Of a stretch of DNA of 16,040 bases, positions 1 through 6,079 are shown in pieces. The first letter of the stretch is position 1. Every line of letters begins with the position of its first letter. The notes under the pieces were generated by a model, which had not been told where the DNA came from, did no database searches, and saw nothing but the letters and a program-made list of their open reading frames with translations. Made by a program: the position numbers and the translations under genes. The stretch comes from Bacteroidales bacterium UBA3742 (lineage in GTDB: Bacteria > Bacteroidota > Bacteroidia > Bacteroidales > Paludibacteraceae), in NCBI GenBank assembly GCA_002371785.1, contig DFGU01000078.1, positions 1-16,040 on the forward strand. Reading direction: 5' to 3'.

Positions 1-575
1 TGACCGAGTTGATCAACAAGCGTGCCGCCGAGAAAGAGCAGAAGCAGTTTGAGAATATTACGACCAAGGTGGACGAGAAATCGCAGCAGATACCGGCCGC
101 TACGGATGCACAGGCCGAGAAACCCCAGCCGCAGAAAGCGCAGCCGTTCGACATCGCCAAGTTTGCCGGTATCTTTGCCGCCTTTGGCATGGCTCTCGGT
201 GCGATAGGTACGATGCTGGTAAGTGTCGCCAAAGGATGGGTGGTACTGACCTGGTGGCAACAGATACTGGTGATCCTGGGCTTGCTGCTCCTGATCTCCG
301 GTCCGTCGATGTTGATCGCTTTCCTCAAGCTGCGTCGTCGCAACCTGGCACCGCTGCTCAATGCCAACGGATGGGCTGTGAACGCCGACGCCATCATCAA
401 CGTGCTGTTTGGCGCTACGTTGACCGACCAGGCTAAGTATCCCGTGCTGAAACTGAAAGACCCCTTTGTGAAAGAGGGTATGCCGGCATGGCAGAAATGG
501 TTGATCGCTGCGCTCGTGGTGATCGTACTGGCCGTAGGCGCATGGCTGTTGTATAAATTTGCATATGCTGTATGA
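1..575 (+). CDS. C-terminal part of a membrane protein, 5' end outside window
   Basis: The frame is open to the left edge (codons ACC GAG precede the first possible TTG start at 9), so this is most likely the tail of a longer protein rather than a complete 188-residue one. Counting from base 9, residues 1-50 are a charged, Gln/Pro-rich soluble linker. Three hydrophobic segments follow at about 52-74, 84-107 and 164-186. Between the second and third lies an Arg-rich turn (RRR at 109-111) and the segment LAPLLNANGWAVNA (113-126), then FGATLTDQAKYP. I recall similar Asn-Ala-Asn-Gly-Trp stretches in large uncharacterised Bacteroidetes membrane proteins, but this is memory, not a search. The stop codon overlaps the next start by 4 bases (ATGA), suggesting translational coupling with the secreted M23 peptidase and an envelope role. 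Function unknown. Confidence 0.75.
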   Translation, partial: TELINKRAAEKEQKQFENITTKVDEKSQQIPAATDAQAEKPQPQKAQPFDIAKFAGIFAAFGMALGAIGTMLVSVAKGWVVLTWWQQILVILGLLLLISGPSMLIAFLKLRRRNLAPLLNANGWAVNADAIINVLFGATLTDQAKYPVLKLKDPFVKEGMPAWQKWLIAALVVIVLAVGAWLLYKFAYAV

Positions 576-1894
576 GTAAACTACGAATAACGACTATATT
601 ATTGGCATTCCTGCCTATGCTGGCAGGTGCCCAGATGATAGCAGATACGGCCGGACTGACCCCCGAGGAGGTTGCGATAGGTATGTATATCGAAGCGGAA
701 GTCGGTGATGATGAAGATTTCGAGCCCTACGATATTGCTGATATAGATGAGCAGGGAGGTGTACTTCCTTTGCTGTTCCAGGGGTATCAGGTAGGAGATA
801 CGCTGGTAGTGGATATACCGAAGGACAAGCTGCAAGAGCGTATCATCATTCGTACGCCGGATGGTGTCGTGGTCTATCGCTTGCAACCTGAGCCGCGGAA
901 CAAGCCGAAAGTGCACCCGGCCGACTCGATCTACCAGGGCGTGTGGACCAATTATCGCGTCAACCCCTATGGCGTAGAGATCGCCAGTCTGCCGGATACG
1001 GTGCGCGTGGACCTGACCGGTTTCTCGCTGCCGCATAAGGGACGCGTGACCTCCCACTTTGGATGGCGTCCGCGCTTCGGTCGCTGGCACTACGGCACGG
1101 ATGTAGGTTTGCGTACGGGCGACAACGTGTTGTCGGCATGGCGTGGTCAGGTACGTGTATGCGGCTATGATGCAGGTGGCTATGGTTACTATGTCGTAGT
1201 ACGTCACGACAATGGCTTTGAGACCGTCTATGGTCACCTGAGTAAGATCCTCGTGGAGGAAGATCAGGGTGTAGAGGCCGGCGAAGTGATCGGTCGCGGT
1301 GGTAGTACGGGGCATAGTACGGGTCCGCACCTCCACTTCGAGATCCGCTATCGCGGTATCACCATCAATCCCGAACTGATCATCAACTTCGACCGAGGCG
1401 ACCTGCAGAACGAGGGTATCGTGCTGCTGACGCATAATATGTTCACAGCCAAGGGCCAGAAGAAGCCGGCTCCGGTGCAGACCAAGTTGCCGGAGGTGCA
1501 GGAGATACTGCCGGATACCACAGTTATGACGCCCGAAGAGCTGGAGGCTTTCCACCAGGAACGCCAGGCGAAGGCCGAGCAACGTGCCCGCGAGGAAGCC
1601 GAGCGTGCCGAGAAAGCTCGTCAGGCCGAGATAGCGCGTCAGCAGGCGGCCGAACGTGCCAAGAAACTGGCTGCCGAGAAAGCCCGCAAAGAGGCTGAGG
1701 CTAAGAAGAAAGCCGAGGAGGAACGTAAACGTAAGGCTGCCGAGGCCGCCAAGTGGTACGTGGTGCGCGAGGGCGACAGCTTCTGGTCGATAGCCAACAA
1801 GAAAGGCATCTCAGTGGCGGAACTCAAGAAGCTGAACCGCTTCAACGACAAGACCGTGCTCCACCCGGGACAGAAAATACGTGTAAAGAAATAA
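572..1894 (+). CDS. Secreted M23 family metallopeptidase with C-terminal LysM domain
   Basis: A 440-residue exported murein hydrolase or murein-hydrolase activator. Residues 1-20 form a signal peptide (hydrophobic core ILLAFLPMLAGA, likely cleavage before Gln21). The M23 (LytM/lysostaphin-like) domain spans about 150-275. Zinc ligands H173 and D177 (HxxxD) and H255 are present, with H253 of the HLH motif as the catalytic residue and H222 in the usual accessory position, so the enzyme should be active rather than a degenerate EnvC/NlpD-type activator. Residues about 322-394 are an Ala/Lys/Glu/Arg-rich predicted coiled coil or extended linker. A single LysM (395-438, WYVVREGDSFWSIA) follows for peptidoglycan binding. 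The order catalytic domain then LysM is the reverse of NlpD. It should cleave peptide cross-links in the periplasm. ATG 572 overlaps the preceding stop, and nadC follows after 13 bases. Confidence 0.93.
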   Translation: MSKLRITTILLAFLPMLAGAQMIADTAGLTPEEVAIGMYIEAEVGDDEDFEPYDIADIDEQGGVLPLLFQGYQVGDTLVVDIPKDKLQERIIIRTPDGVVVYRLQPEPRNKPKVHPADSIYQGVWTNYRVNPYGVEIASLPDTVRVDLTGFSLPHKGRVTSHFGWRPRFGRWHYGTDVGLRTGDNVLSAWRGQVRVCGYDAGGYGYYVVVRHDNGFETVYGHLSKILVEEDQGVEAGEVIGRGGSTGHSTGPHLHFEIRYRGITINPELIINFDRGDLQNEGIVLLTHNMFTAKGQKKPAPVQTKLPEVQEILPDTTVMTPEELEAFHQERQAKAEQRAREEAERAEKARQAEIARQQAAERAKKLAAEKARKEAEAKKKAEEERKRKAAEAAKWYVVREGDSFWSIANKKGISVAELKKLNRFNDKTVLHPGQKIRVKK

Positions 1895-1907
1895 ACGAAA
1901 TAGCACT

Positions 1908-2774
1908 ATGGATAAGCAAGAATTGAAAAAACTCATCGAGATCTGGTTTCACGAGGATATTCGTGACGGCGACCATACGTCGCTCAGTTGCATCCCGCCC
2001 ACGGAGATGGGATGCCAACAGCTGATCATCAAGGACACCGGTATCCTGGCCGGCGTAGAGGTGGCCAAGGAGATCATTGCCTACTTCGACCCCGAGTGCC
2101 GCTTTGAGCAATTCCTCGAGGATGGCGCTCAGGTGAAGCCCGGCGATATCGCCTTCAAGGTGTATGGCCGTGTGCTCAGCCTGCTGCAGATCGAGCGCAC
2201 GATGCTCAATATCATGCAGCGTATGTCGGGCGTAGCTACTACGGCCCACCGCTACCAGAGCCTCATCGAGGATACGGGTTGCCACGTGCTCGACACCCGT
2301 AAGACCACGCCCGGTCTGCGCTACCTGGAGAAAGAGGCAGTCAAGCTCGGCGGCGGTATGAACCACCGTATCGGACTCTTCGACATGATCCTCTTGAAGG
2401 ACAACCACGTGGACTTCGCAGGCGGTATCACAGCCGCGCTGGAGCGTGCACGCGACTACTGCCGCGAGAAGGGCAAAGACCTCAAGATCGAGATCGAGGT
2501 GCGCAACTTCGACGAGATACGCGAGGCGCTGGCTACCAATATCCCCGACCGCATCATGCTCGACAACTTCACGCCCGAGAAGACGCGTGAGGCCGTCATC
2601 CTCATCCGCGAGTGGGAGCGCCAGGCCGGCCGACATATGGAGATCGAGTCCAGCGGAGGTATCACGATAGATACCATCCGCTCGTATGCCGAGCAGGGCG
2701 TGGACTTCGTCTCGGTAGGTGCGTTGACCCATTCCTACAAATCGCTCGACATGAGCTTCAAGGCAGCTAAATAA
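1908..2774 (+). CDS. nadC: Nicotinate-nucleotide pyrophosphorylase (quinolinate phosphoribosyltransferase)
   Basis: This 288-residue cytosolic enzyme converts quinolinate and PRPP to nicotinate mononucleotide, CO2 and pyrophosphate in de novo NAD synthesis. It has the family's usual length. Conserved elements are visible in order: QRMSG (104-108), DTRKTTPG (129-136), the KLGGG-MNHR stretch (146-154, with H153 and R154 for quinolinate), LLKDNH (162-167), EIEV (195-198, acidic residue near the metal site), MLDN (217-220), SSGGI (248-252) and GALTHS (271-276, phosphate-binding end of the barrel). The start codon ATG 1908 has only AAATAGC upstream and no Shine-Dalgarno, as usual in Bacteroidetes. 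It lies 13 bases after the peptidase stop and 11 bases before the thioesterase gene, so it is almost certainly within the same operon. No nadA or nadB is present in the window. Confidence 0.96.
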   Translation: MDKQELKKLIEIWFHEDIRDGDHTSLSCIPPTEMGCQQLIIKDTGILAGVEVAKEIIAYFDPECRFEQFLEDGAQVKPGDIAFKVYGRVLSLLQIERTMLNIMQRMSGVATTAHRYQSLIEDTGCHVLDTRKTTPGLRYLEKEAVKLGGGMNHRIGLFDMILLKDNHVDFAGGITAALERARDYCREKGKDLKIEIEVRNFDEIREALATNIPDRIMLDNFTPEKTREAVILIREWERQAGRHMEIESSGGITIDTIRSYAEQGVDFVSVGALTHSYKSLDMSFKAAK

Positions 2775-2785
2775 GCGAGACGATC

Positions 2786-3307
2786 ATGCGACTAATCAAC
2801 AACCCTTGGCGCGGTGTGCCCGGGTATAATTGTTTCGGCTGTTGTCCGGACAATCCCATCGGTGCGCGCATGCGCTTCTATGAGGACGGCGACGATATCG
2901 TCTCTATCTGGCAACCGACCCAAAACCACCAGTCGTGGATCAATACCCTGCATGGTGGCATACAGGCTGTGCTGCTGGACGAGGTATGCGGCTGGGTGGT
3001 GTTTCATAAACTGCAGACGGCCGGCGTGACGGCTAAGATGGATATGCGCTATCGCAAACCCGTCTCCACGCTCCAACCCTATATCAAGCTGCGTGCCCGC
3101 CTCACGGAGATGCGTAGGAACGTAGCCATCGTAGATGGCGAACTGCTGAGCGCGGAGGGCGAACTGCTCTGCTCGTGCCAGTGTACGTATTTCACGTTCC
3201 CGCAGGAGCAGGCGCGTGCAGAGATGGGTTATATAGCCTCTACTACCGAGGGGGAGGATCTGACGTGGGATGAACTGGTAGCGCAACTAAACGGAGGTAC
3301 AGAATGA
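2786..3307 (+). CDS. PaaI-like hotdog-fold thioesterase
   Basis: A 173-residue single hotdog-fold protein of the PaaI/YbgC-like acyl-CoA thioesterase group. The N-terminal motif YNCFGCCPDNPIG (14-26) matches the CFGCGPDNPIG-type start common in this group, with Cys in place of Gly at position 20. The HGGI motif (56-59), which begins the central helix, and the following LLDEV (63-67, Asp65/Glu66 as candidate catalytic acid) are the family hallmarks. The strand MDMRYRKPV (85-93) completes the substrate pocket edge. These enzymes hydrolyse acyl or aryl thioesters of CoA or ACP in the cytosol; the substrate cannot be told from sequence. Its start lies 11 bases after nadC, and its stop overlaps the acyltransferase start (ATGA). 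Pairing with a PlsC-type enzyme suggests a role in acyl-chain turnover for lipid synthesis, which is inference. Confidence 0.88.
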   Translation: MRLINNPWRGVPGYNCFGCCPDNPIGARMRFYEDGDDIVSIWQPTQNHQSWINTLHGGIQAVLLDEVCGWVVFHKLQTAGVTAKMDMRYRKPVSTLQPYIKLRARLTEMRRNVAIVDGELLSAEGELLCSCQCTYFTFPQEQARAEMGYIASTTEGEDLTWDELVAQLNGGTE

Positions 3308-3978
3308 TTCTTTGGTATCGTAATTTCCTGGCTCGACTGGTCCACCTGGTACTGCGGTGCCACTACAGTGTGACGATGCAGGGACGTGAGGTGTTTGACG
3401 GCAAACGTCCTATATTGTTGCTGCCTAACCATACTGCCTATGTCGATCCGTTGTTGCTGTGTTCGGAGATATACGACGTGCCGGTATGCCCCATGGTGGA
3501 CGAACGTTTCATGCGTCATCCGCTTCTGAAGCATACCATGCGCTGGATCGGGGCGGTAGAGGTGCCGGACCTGATGGCTGAGTCAAGGGGCGATAGCTTA
3601 AAGCAGAAAGCCGAAGCTGCCAGCCAACTGACCCGCATCGCGCTGGACACCCTGCGCGAGGGTCGTTCGCTGATCTTCTATCCTTCGGGACATATTAAGA
3701 CCGTCGATCGAGAGGTGATCGGCAATCGCCGGCTGGCCTATGAGGTCTGCCGCGAGTTGCCGGAGAATACGACGGTGGTGCTCTGCCGCATGCGTGGCCT
3801 GGAGGAGAGCCGATGGTCGAAACTCAAGACCACGACGCATGTGCTGCGCCGACCCGTCAACTTCTACTTCGAGGACCGCACAGCCGATCTGCGCCGATGG
3901 GCACAGACCATGGAGCGTCGTCAGTTTAACGAGCAGTTGGAGAACTGGTATAACCAGCTTACGCCAGAAGCGGAATAA
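3304..3978 (+). CDS. PlsC-type lysophospholipid/1-acylglycerol-3-phosphate acyltransferase
   Basis: This 224-residue protein belongs to the LPLAT superfamily, which transfers acyl chains to glycerophospholipid-type acceptors at the inner membrane. The catalytic HX4D motif is intact at NHTAYVD (H43, D48). The block ERFMRHPLLKHTMRWIGAVEV (67-87) corresponds to the acceptor-binding second motif. The third motif, usually FPEGTR, reads FYPSGH (125-130), with Ser replacing the conserved Glu and His replacing Thr. This resembles divergent LPLATs such as the acyltransferase half of Aas more than canonical PlsC, so the acceptor is uncertain (lysophosphatidate, other lysophospholipid, or ornithine/glycine-lipid type). 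The N-terminal 20 residues are amphipathic and could anchor it to the membrane. It starts within the thioesterase stop and is the last gene of its operon. Its 3' end overlaps the convergent HAD gene by 20 bases. Confidence 0.85.
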   Translation: MILWYRNFLARLVHLVLRCHYSVTMQGREVFDGKRPILLLPNHTAYVDPLLLCSEIYDVPVCPMVDERFMRHPLLKHTMRWIGAVEVPDLMAESRGDSLKQKAEAASQLTRIALDTLREGRSLIFYPSGHIKTVDREVIGNRRLAYEVCRELPENTTVVLCRMRGLEESRWSKLKTTTHVLRRPVNFYFEDRTADLRRWAQTMERRQFNEQLENWYNQLTPEAE

Positions 3979-4642
3979 GTTCCGTGAGCGTGTGAATCGT
4001 ATAGGTCGGATGTAGGTCCGGCCTTTCTTTTTGGTGGGGGTTGTACCAGCAGGTGTCCAGTCCGGCCTGCTGCGCCCCGATGACGTCAGTGGTCGGCGAG
4101 TCGCCCATCATGAGAACCTCCTCCGGACGGCATCCGCATCGGCGCAACGCCTCCTCATAGAAGCGAACATCGGGTTTGTCAAATCCTATCTCCGATGATA
4201 CGTACGCATCCTCCAGCATAGGGGAAAGTCCCGCCAGCTGCAGTCGCTGGCGCTGCAGGTGGGCAAAGCTGTTGCTGGCGGCGAAGAGCCGGTAGCGTCC
4301 GTGCAAGGCCTGCAGCAGCGTGTCGGCACCGGCTACCTTGGCATGACTCAATCCCCAGCCGCGACGAAAGGCATGCTTGAAGTCCTCCAGCAGTTCTGAT
4401 GGTAGTCCGGAACGTTCGATAAACTCAGCCGGGTACAGTTCCATCACCTCGGCGATGGTATGCAGGCCGCGTTTGGCTTCCTCAAAGAGCCTGCCGGAGA
4501 TGGCGAAGAAGAGCTGGAACAGTTCGTCGGACGACGGATGCCCGATAGCCTCCATCGCGTAATCAAACGCCTGGCGACAGCAGATGTCGTAATCCAGCAG
4601 TGTGTCGTCGATATCCAGAAATATGGCTTTATACTTCGTCAT
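3959..4642 (-). CDS. HAD superfamily hydrolase, YjjG-like nucleotidase/phosphatase
   Basis: A 227-residue soluble HAD phosphatase with an alpha-helical C1 cap, most like YjjG-type (noncanonical pyrimidine) nucleotidases. Motif I is FLDIDDTLLD, with nucleophile D10 and acid/base D12. Motif II is AASNS (S123). Motif III is the Lys in FDKPD (K156). Motif IV is MGDSPTTD (D181, D186). The cap spans about 18-98. All catalytic residues are present, so a metal-dependent phosphomonoesterase is expected. YjjG dephosphorylates dUMP, dTMP and modified analogues; the substrate here is inferred from similarity only. The start ATG lies inside the 3' end of hflX (14-base overlap, different frame), indicating translational coupling. 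The last 20 bases overlap the end of the convergent acyltransferase gene, so any terminator for this transcript must lie inside that gene; none is obvious. Confidence 0.88.
   Translation of the reverse strand: MTKYKAIFLDIDDTLLDYDICCRQAFDYAMEAIGHPSSDELFQLFFAISGRLFEEAKRGLHTIAEVMELYPAEFIERSGLPSELLEDFKHAFRRGWGLSHAKVAGADTLLQALHGRYRLFAASNSFAHLQRQRLQLAGLSPMLEDAYVSSEIGFDKPDVRFYEEALRRCGCRPEEVLMMGDSPTTDVIGAQQAGLDTCWYNPHQKERPDLHPTYTIHTLTELIPLLA
4004..4032 (+). terminator. Intrinsic terminator of the left-hand operon, inside the antisense HAD gene
   Basis: GGTCGG (4004-4009) and CCGGCC (4018-4023) form a 6-bp stem with one G-T wobble and an 8-base loop; A4003-T4024 can add a seventh pair. It is followed directly by TTTCTTTTT (4024-4032). 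It starts 25 bases after the acyltransferase stop. The same bases encode the C-terminal residues KERPDLHP of the HAD protein on the other strand. Confidence 0.7.
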
Positions 4643-5951
4643 ACTGCTGGAAGAGGAAGTCGTTGTAGGGATAGCGCTGGATATGAATGGCCTTGATGCG
4701 GTCGTAGAGCAAGTCCTTGAGCGCCTCGATATTGTTCTTCTCGCGAGCGGAGATGAAGATGCAGTCGTTGTGCAGCTTGGCCATCCAGGTATGTTGCAGT
4801 TCGTCCAGCGAGATATTCTCGCGGCGGATAGGCGTCAGGTCGTCCTCGTCCTTGGGCGTGTAGGTGAAAGCATCTATCTTGTTGAACACCACGATGCGCG
4901 GTATGTCGGCCACGTAGGTCGAGGTGCGTTGACGGCGGTCGCCCTGCTTCTTCGACTTCGACCAAGGCTGTGCTTCGCCTTCCTCACGACTGGTGGTCAG
5001 CAGCTCGTTGATCGTCTGTTCCACTACCTCATACTGCTCCTCAAAATTCGGATGCGAGATATCTACTACGTGCACCAGCAGGTCGGCCTCGCGCACCTCG
5101 TCCAGGGTCGATTTGAACGACTCCACCAGGTTGTGGGGCAACTTGCGGATAAAGCCAACCGTGTCCGAGAGCAAGAAGGGTAGGTTCTGCAGCGTCACCT
5201 TGCGTACCGTCGTGTCCAGCGTAGCAAACAGCTTGTTCTCGGCAAACACTTCCGACTTGCTCAGCAGGTTCATCAGCGTGGATTTACCCACGTTGGTATA
5301 ACCCACCAGCGCCACGCGCACCATCTTGCCGCGGTTCTGTCGCTGGGTCGTCATCTGCTTGTCGATACGCTTCAGGTCCTCGCGCAGCAGGGCGATACGC
5401 TGACCGATGATACGGCGGTCGGCCTCTATCTGGGTCTCACCCATACCACGGTTGGTGCCACCACCGCCTCGCTGACGGTCCAGGTGACTCCACATACGGG
5501 TCAGTCGCGGCAACATATACTGCAGGTGCGCCATCTCCACTTGCGTCTTGGCATAACTGGTCTGCGCACGCTGGAGGAAGATCTCCAGGATGAGTATCGT
5601 ACGGTCCATGATGCGTACGCCCAGCGCTTTCTCTATGTTGCGCAACTGACGCGGCGAGAGCTCGTCGTCGAAGATCACCATGTCGATCTCCGGCTGTTCC
5701 TCGTCCTGCTGATGCGCCTCGCGGCAACGGGCGATATAGTTGTGTATCTCCTGCAGCTTACCTTCCCCCAGATAGGTGGAGGTGTTGGGCTGGTCCAGAC
5801 GTTGGGTAAAACGCTTGACGGGTACGATATGATTGGTGTCGGCCAGAAAGGCCAACTCGTCCAGATATTCCTTGGTACGTTCCTCCGACTGACGGGGCGT
5901 GATGAGTCCCACCAGCACGGCATGTTCTATATAATCCTTGATCTCTATCAT
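4629..5951 (-). CDS. hflX: GTPase HflX
   Basis: HflX binds the 50S subunit and splits stalled or heat-damaged ribosomes using GTP. I place the start at ATG 5951 (440 residues); the frame stays open to a TTG at 5975 (448 residues), but the ATG fits the family N-terminus (IEHAVLVGL) and lies within the leader. The N-terminal HflX domain covers about 1-205 with the glycine-rich GGGG...GMGETQIEADRR signature at 162-180. The G domain has P-loop GYTNVGKS (217-224), DTVGF (263-267), NKID (357-360) and SARE (401-404). Between the G3 and G4 motifs there is a charged segment (about 319-346, Lys/Glu/Gln/Arg-rich) that makes this spacing about 28 residues longer than in E. coli HflX as I remember it. A Bacteroidetes-type promoter lies upstream and the HAD gene overlaps its end. 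Confidence 0.95.
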   Translation of the reverse strand: MIEIKDYIEHAVLVGLITPRQSEERTKEYLDELAFLADTNHIVPVKRFTQRLDQPNTSTYLGEGKLQEIHNYIARCREAHQQDEEQPEIDMVIFDDELSPRQLRNIEKALGVRIMDRTILILEIFLQRAQTSYAKTQVEMAHLQYMLPRLTRMWSHLDRQRGGGGTNRGMGETQIEADRRIIGQRIALLREDLKRIDKQMTTQRQNRGKMVRVALVGYTNVGKSTLMNLLSKSEVFAENKLFATLDTTVRKVTLQNLPFLLSDTVGFIRKLPHNLVESFKSTLDEVREADLLVHVVDISHPNFEEQYEVVEQTINELLTTSREEGEAQPWSKSKKQGDRRQRTSTYVADIPRIVVFNKIDAFTYTPKDEDDLTPIRRENISLDELQHTWMAKLHNDCIFISAREKNNIEALKDLLYDRIKAIHIQRYPYNDFLFQQYDEV

Positions 5952-5976
5952 CTGTTTTTCAAAAATCGGGTGCAAA

Positions 5977-5991
5977 CCGGATTAGATCCGG
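5977..5991 (-). other. Short perfect hairpin in the hflX 5' leader
   Basis: CCGGAT and ATCCGG flank a 3-base loop, giving a 6-bp GC-rich stem in the predicted untranslated leader. It is 25 bases upstream of ATG 5951 and overlaps no coding sequence if that start is correct. It could protect the 5' end or tune translation. No function is demonstrated. Confidence 0.4.
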
Positions 5992-6013
5992 AGCAAAAAA
6001 TCCAAATCGGCTG

Positions 6014-6045
6014 CAAAATTACAAAAAAAATCCCACATATCCAAA
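6014..6045 (-). promoter_or_regulatory. Bacteroidetes-type promoter for hflX
   Basis: On the minus strand, TTTG (6045-6042) is followed after 20 bases by TAATTTTG (6021-6014), matching the TTTG / TAnnTTTG pattern of the Bacteroidetes primary sigma factor. Transcription would start near 6007, giving a leader of about 56 bases to ATG 5951. The -33 element lies in the loop, and the spacer in the U-tract arm, of the upstream gene's terminator. Confidence 0.7.
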
Positions 6046-6063
6046 CGATACGTGGGATTTTTT
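6023..6063 (-). terminator. Intrinsic terminator of the repeat-protein gene
   Basis: A 12-bp perfect stem (6025-6036 with 6052-6063) continues, after one A-C mismatch, with four more pairs (6038-6041 with 6047-6050) around the 5-base loop 6042-6046. On the minus strand the descending arm ends in eight T residues (6030-6023). It begins 17 bases after the stop of the secreted repeat protein. The T/A-flanked stem is symmetrical and could also work on the plus strand, though no plus-strand gene ends here. Confidence 0.85.
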
Positions 6064-6079
6064 ATCAATCAGTTACGAA

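Noticed and set aside
1536..1755. A possible tandem DNA repeat in the peptidase gene (GCCGAG/CGTGCC/AAG-rich).
   Set aside because: It reflects the Ala/Glu/Lys/Arg coiled-coil composition; no regular DNA repeat unit is kept.
5952..5975. An N-terminal extension of HflX from TTG 5975.
   Set aside because: ATG 5951 fits the family N-terminus better, and the TTG would put the start two bases from the leader hairpin. It cannot be fully excluded.
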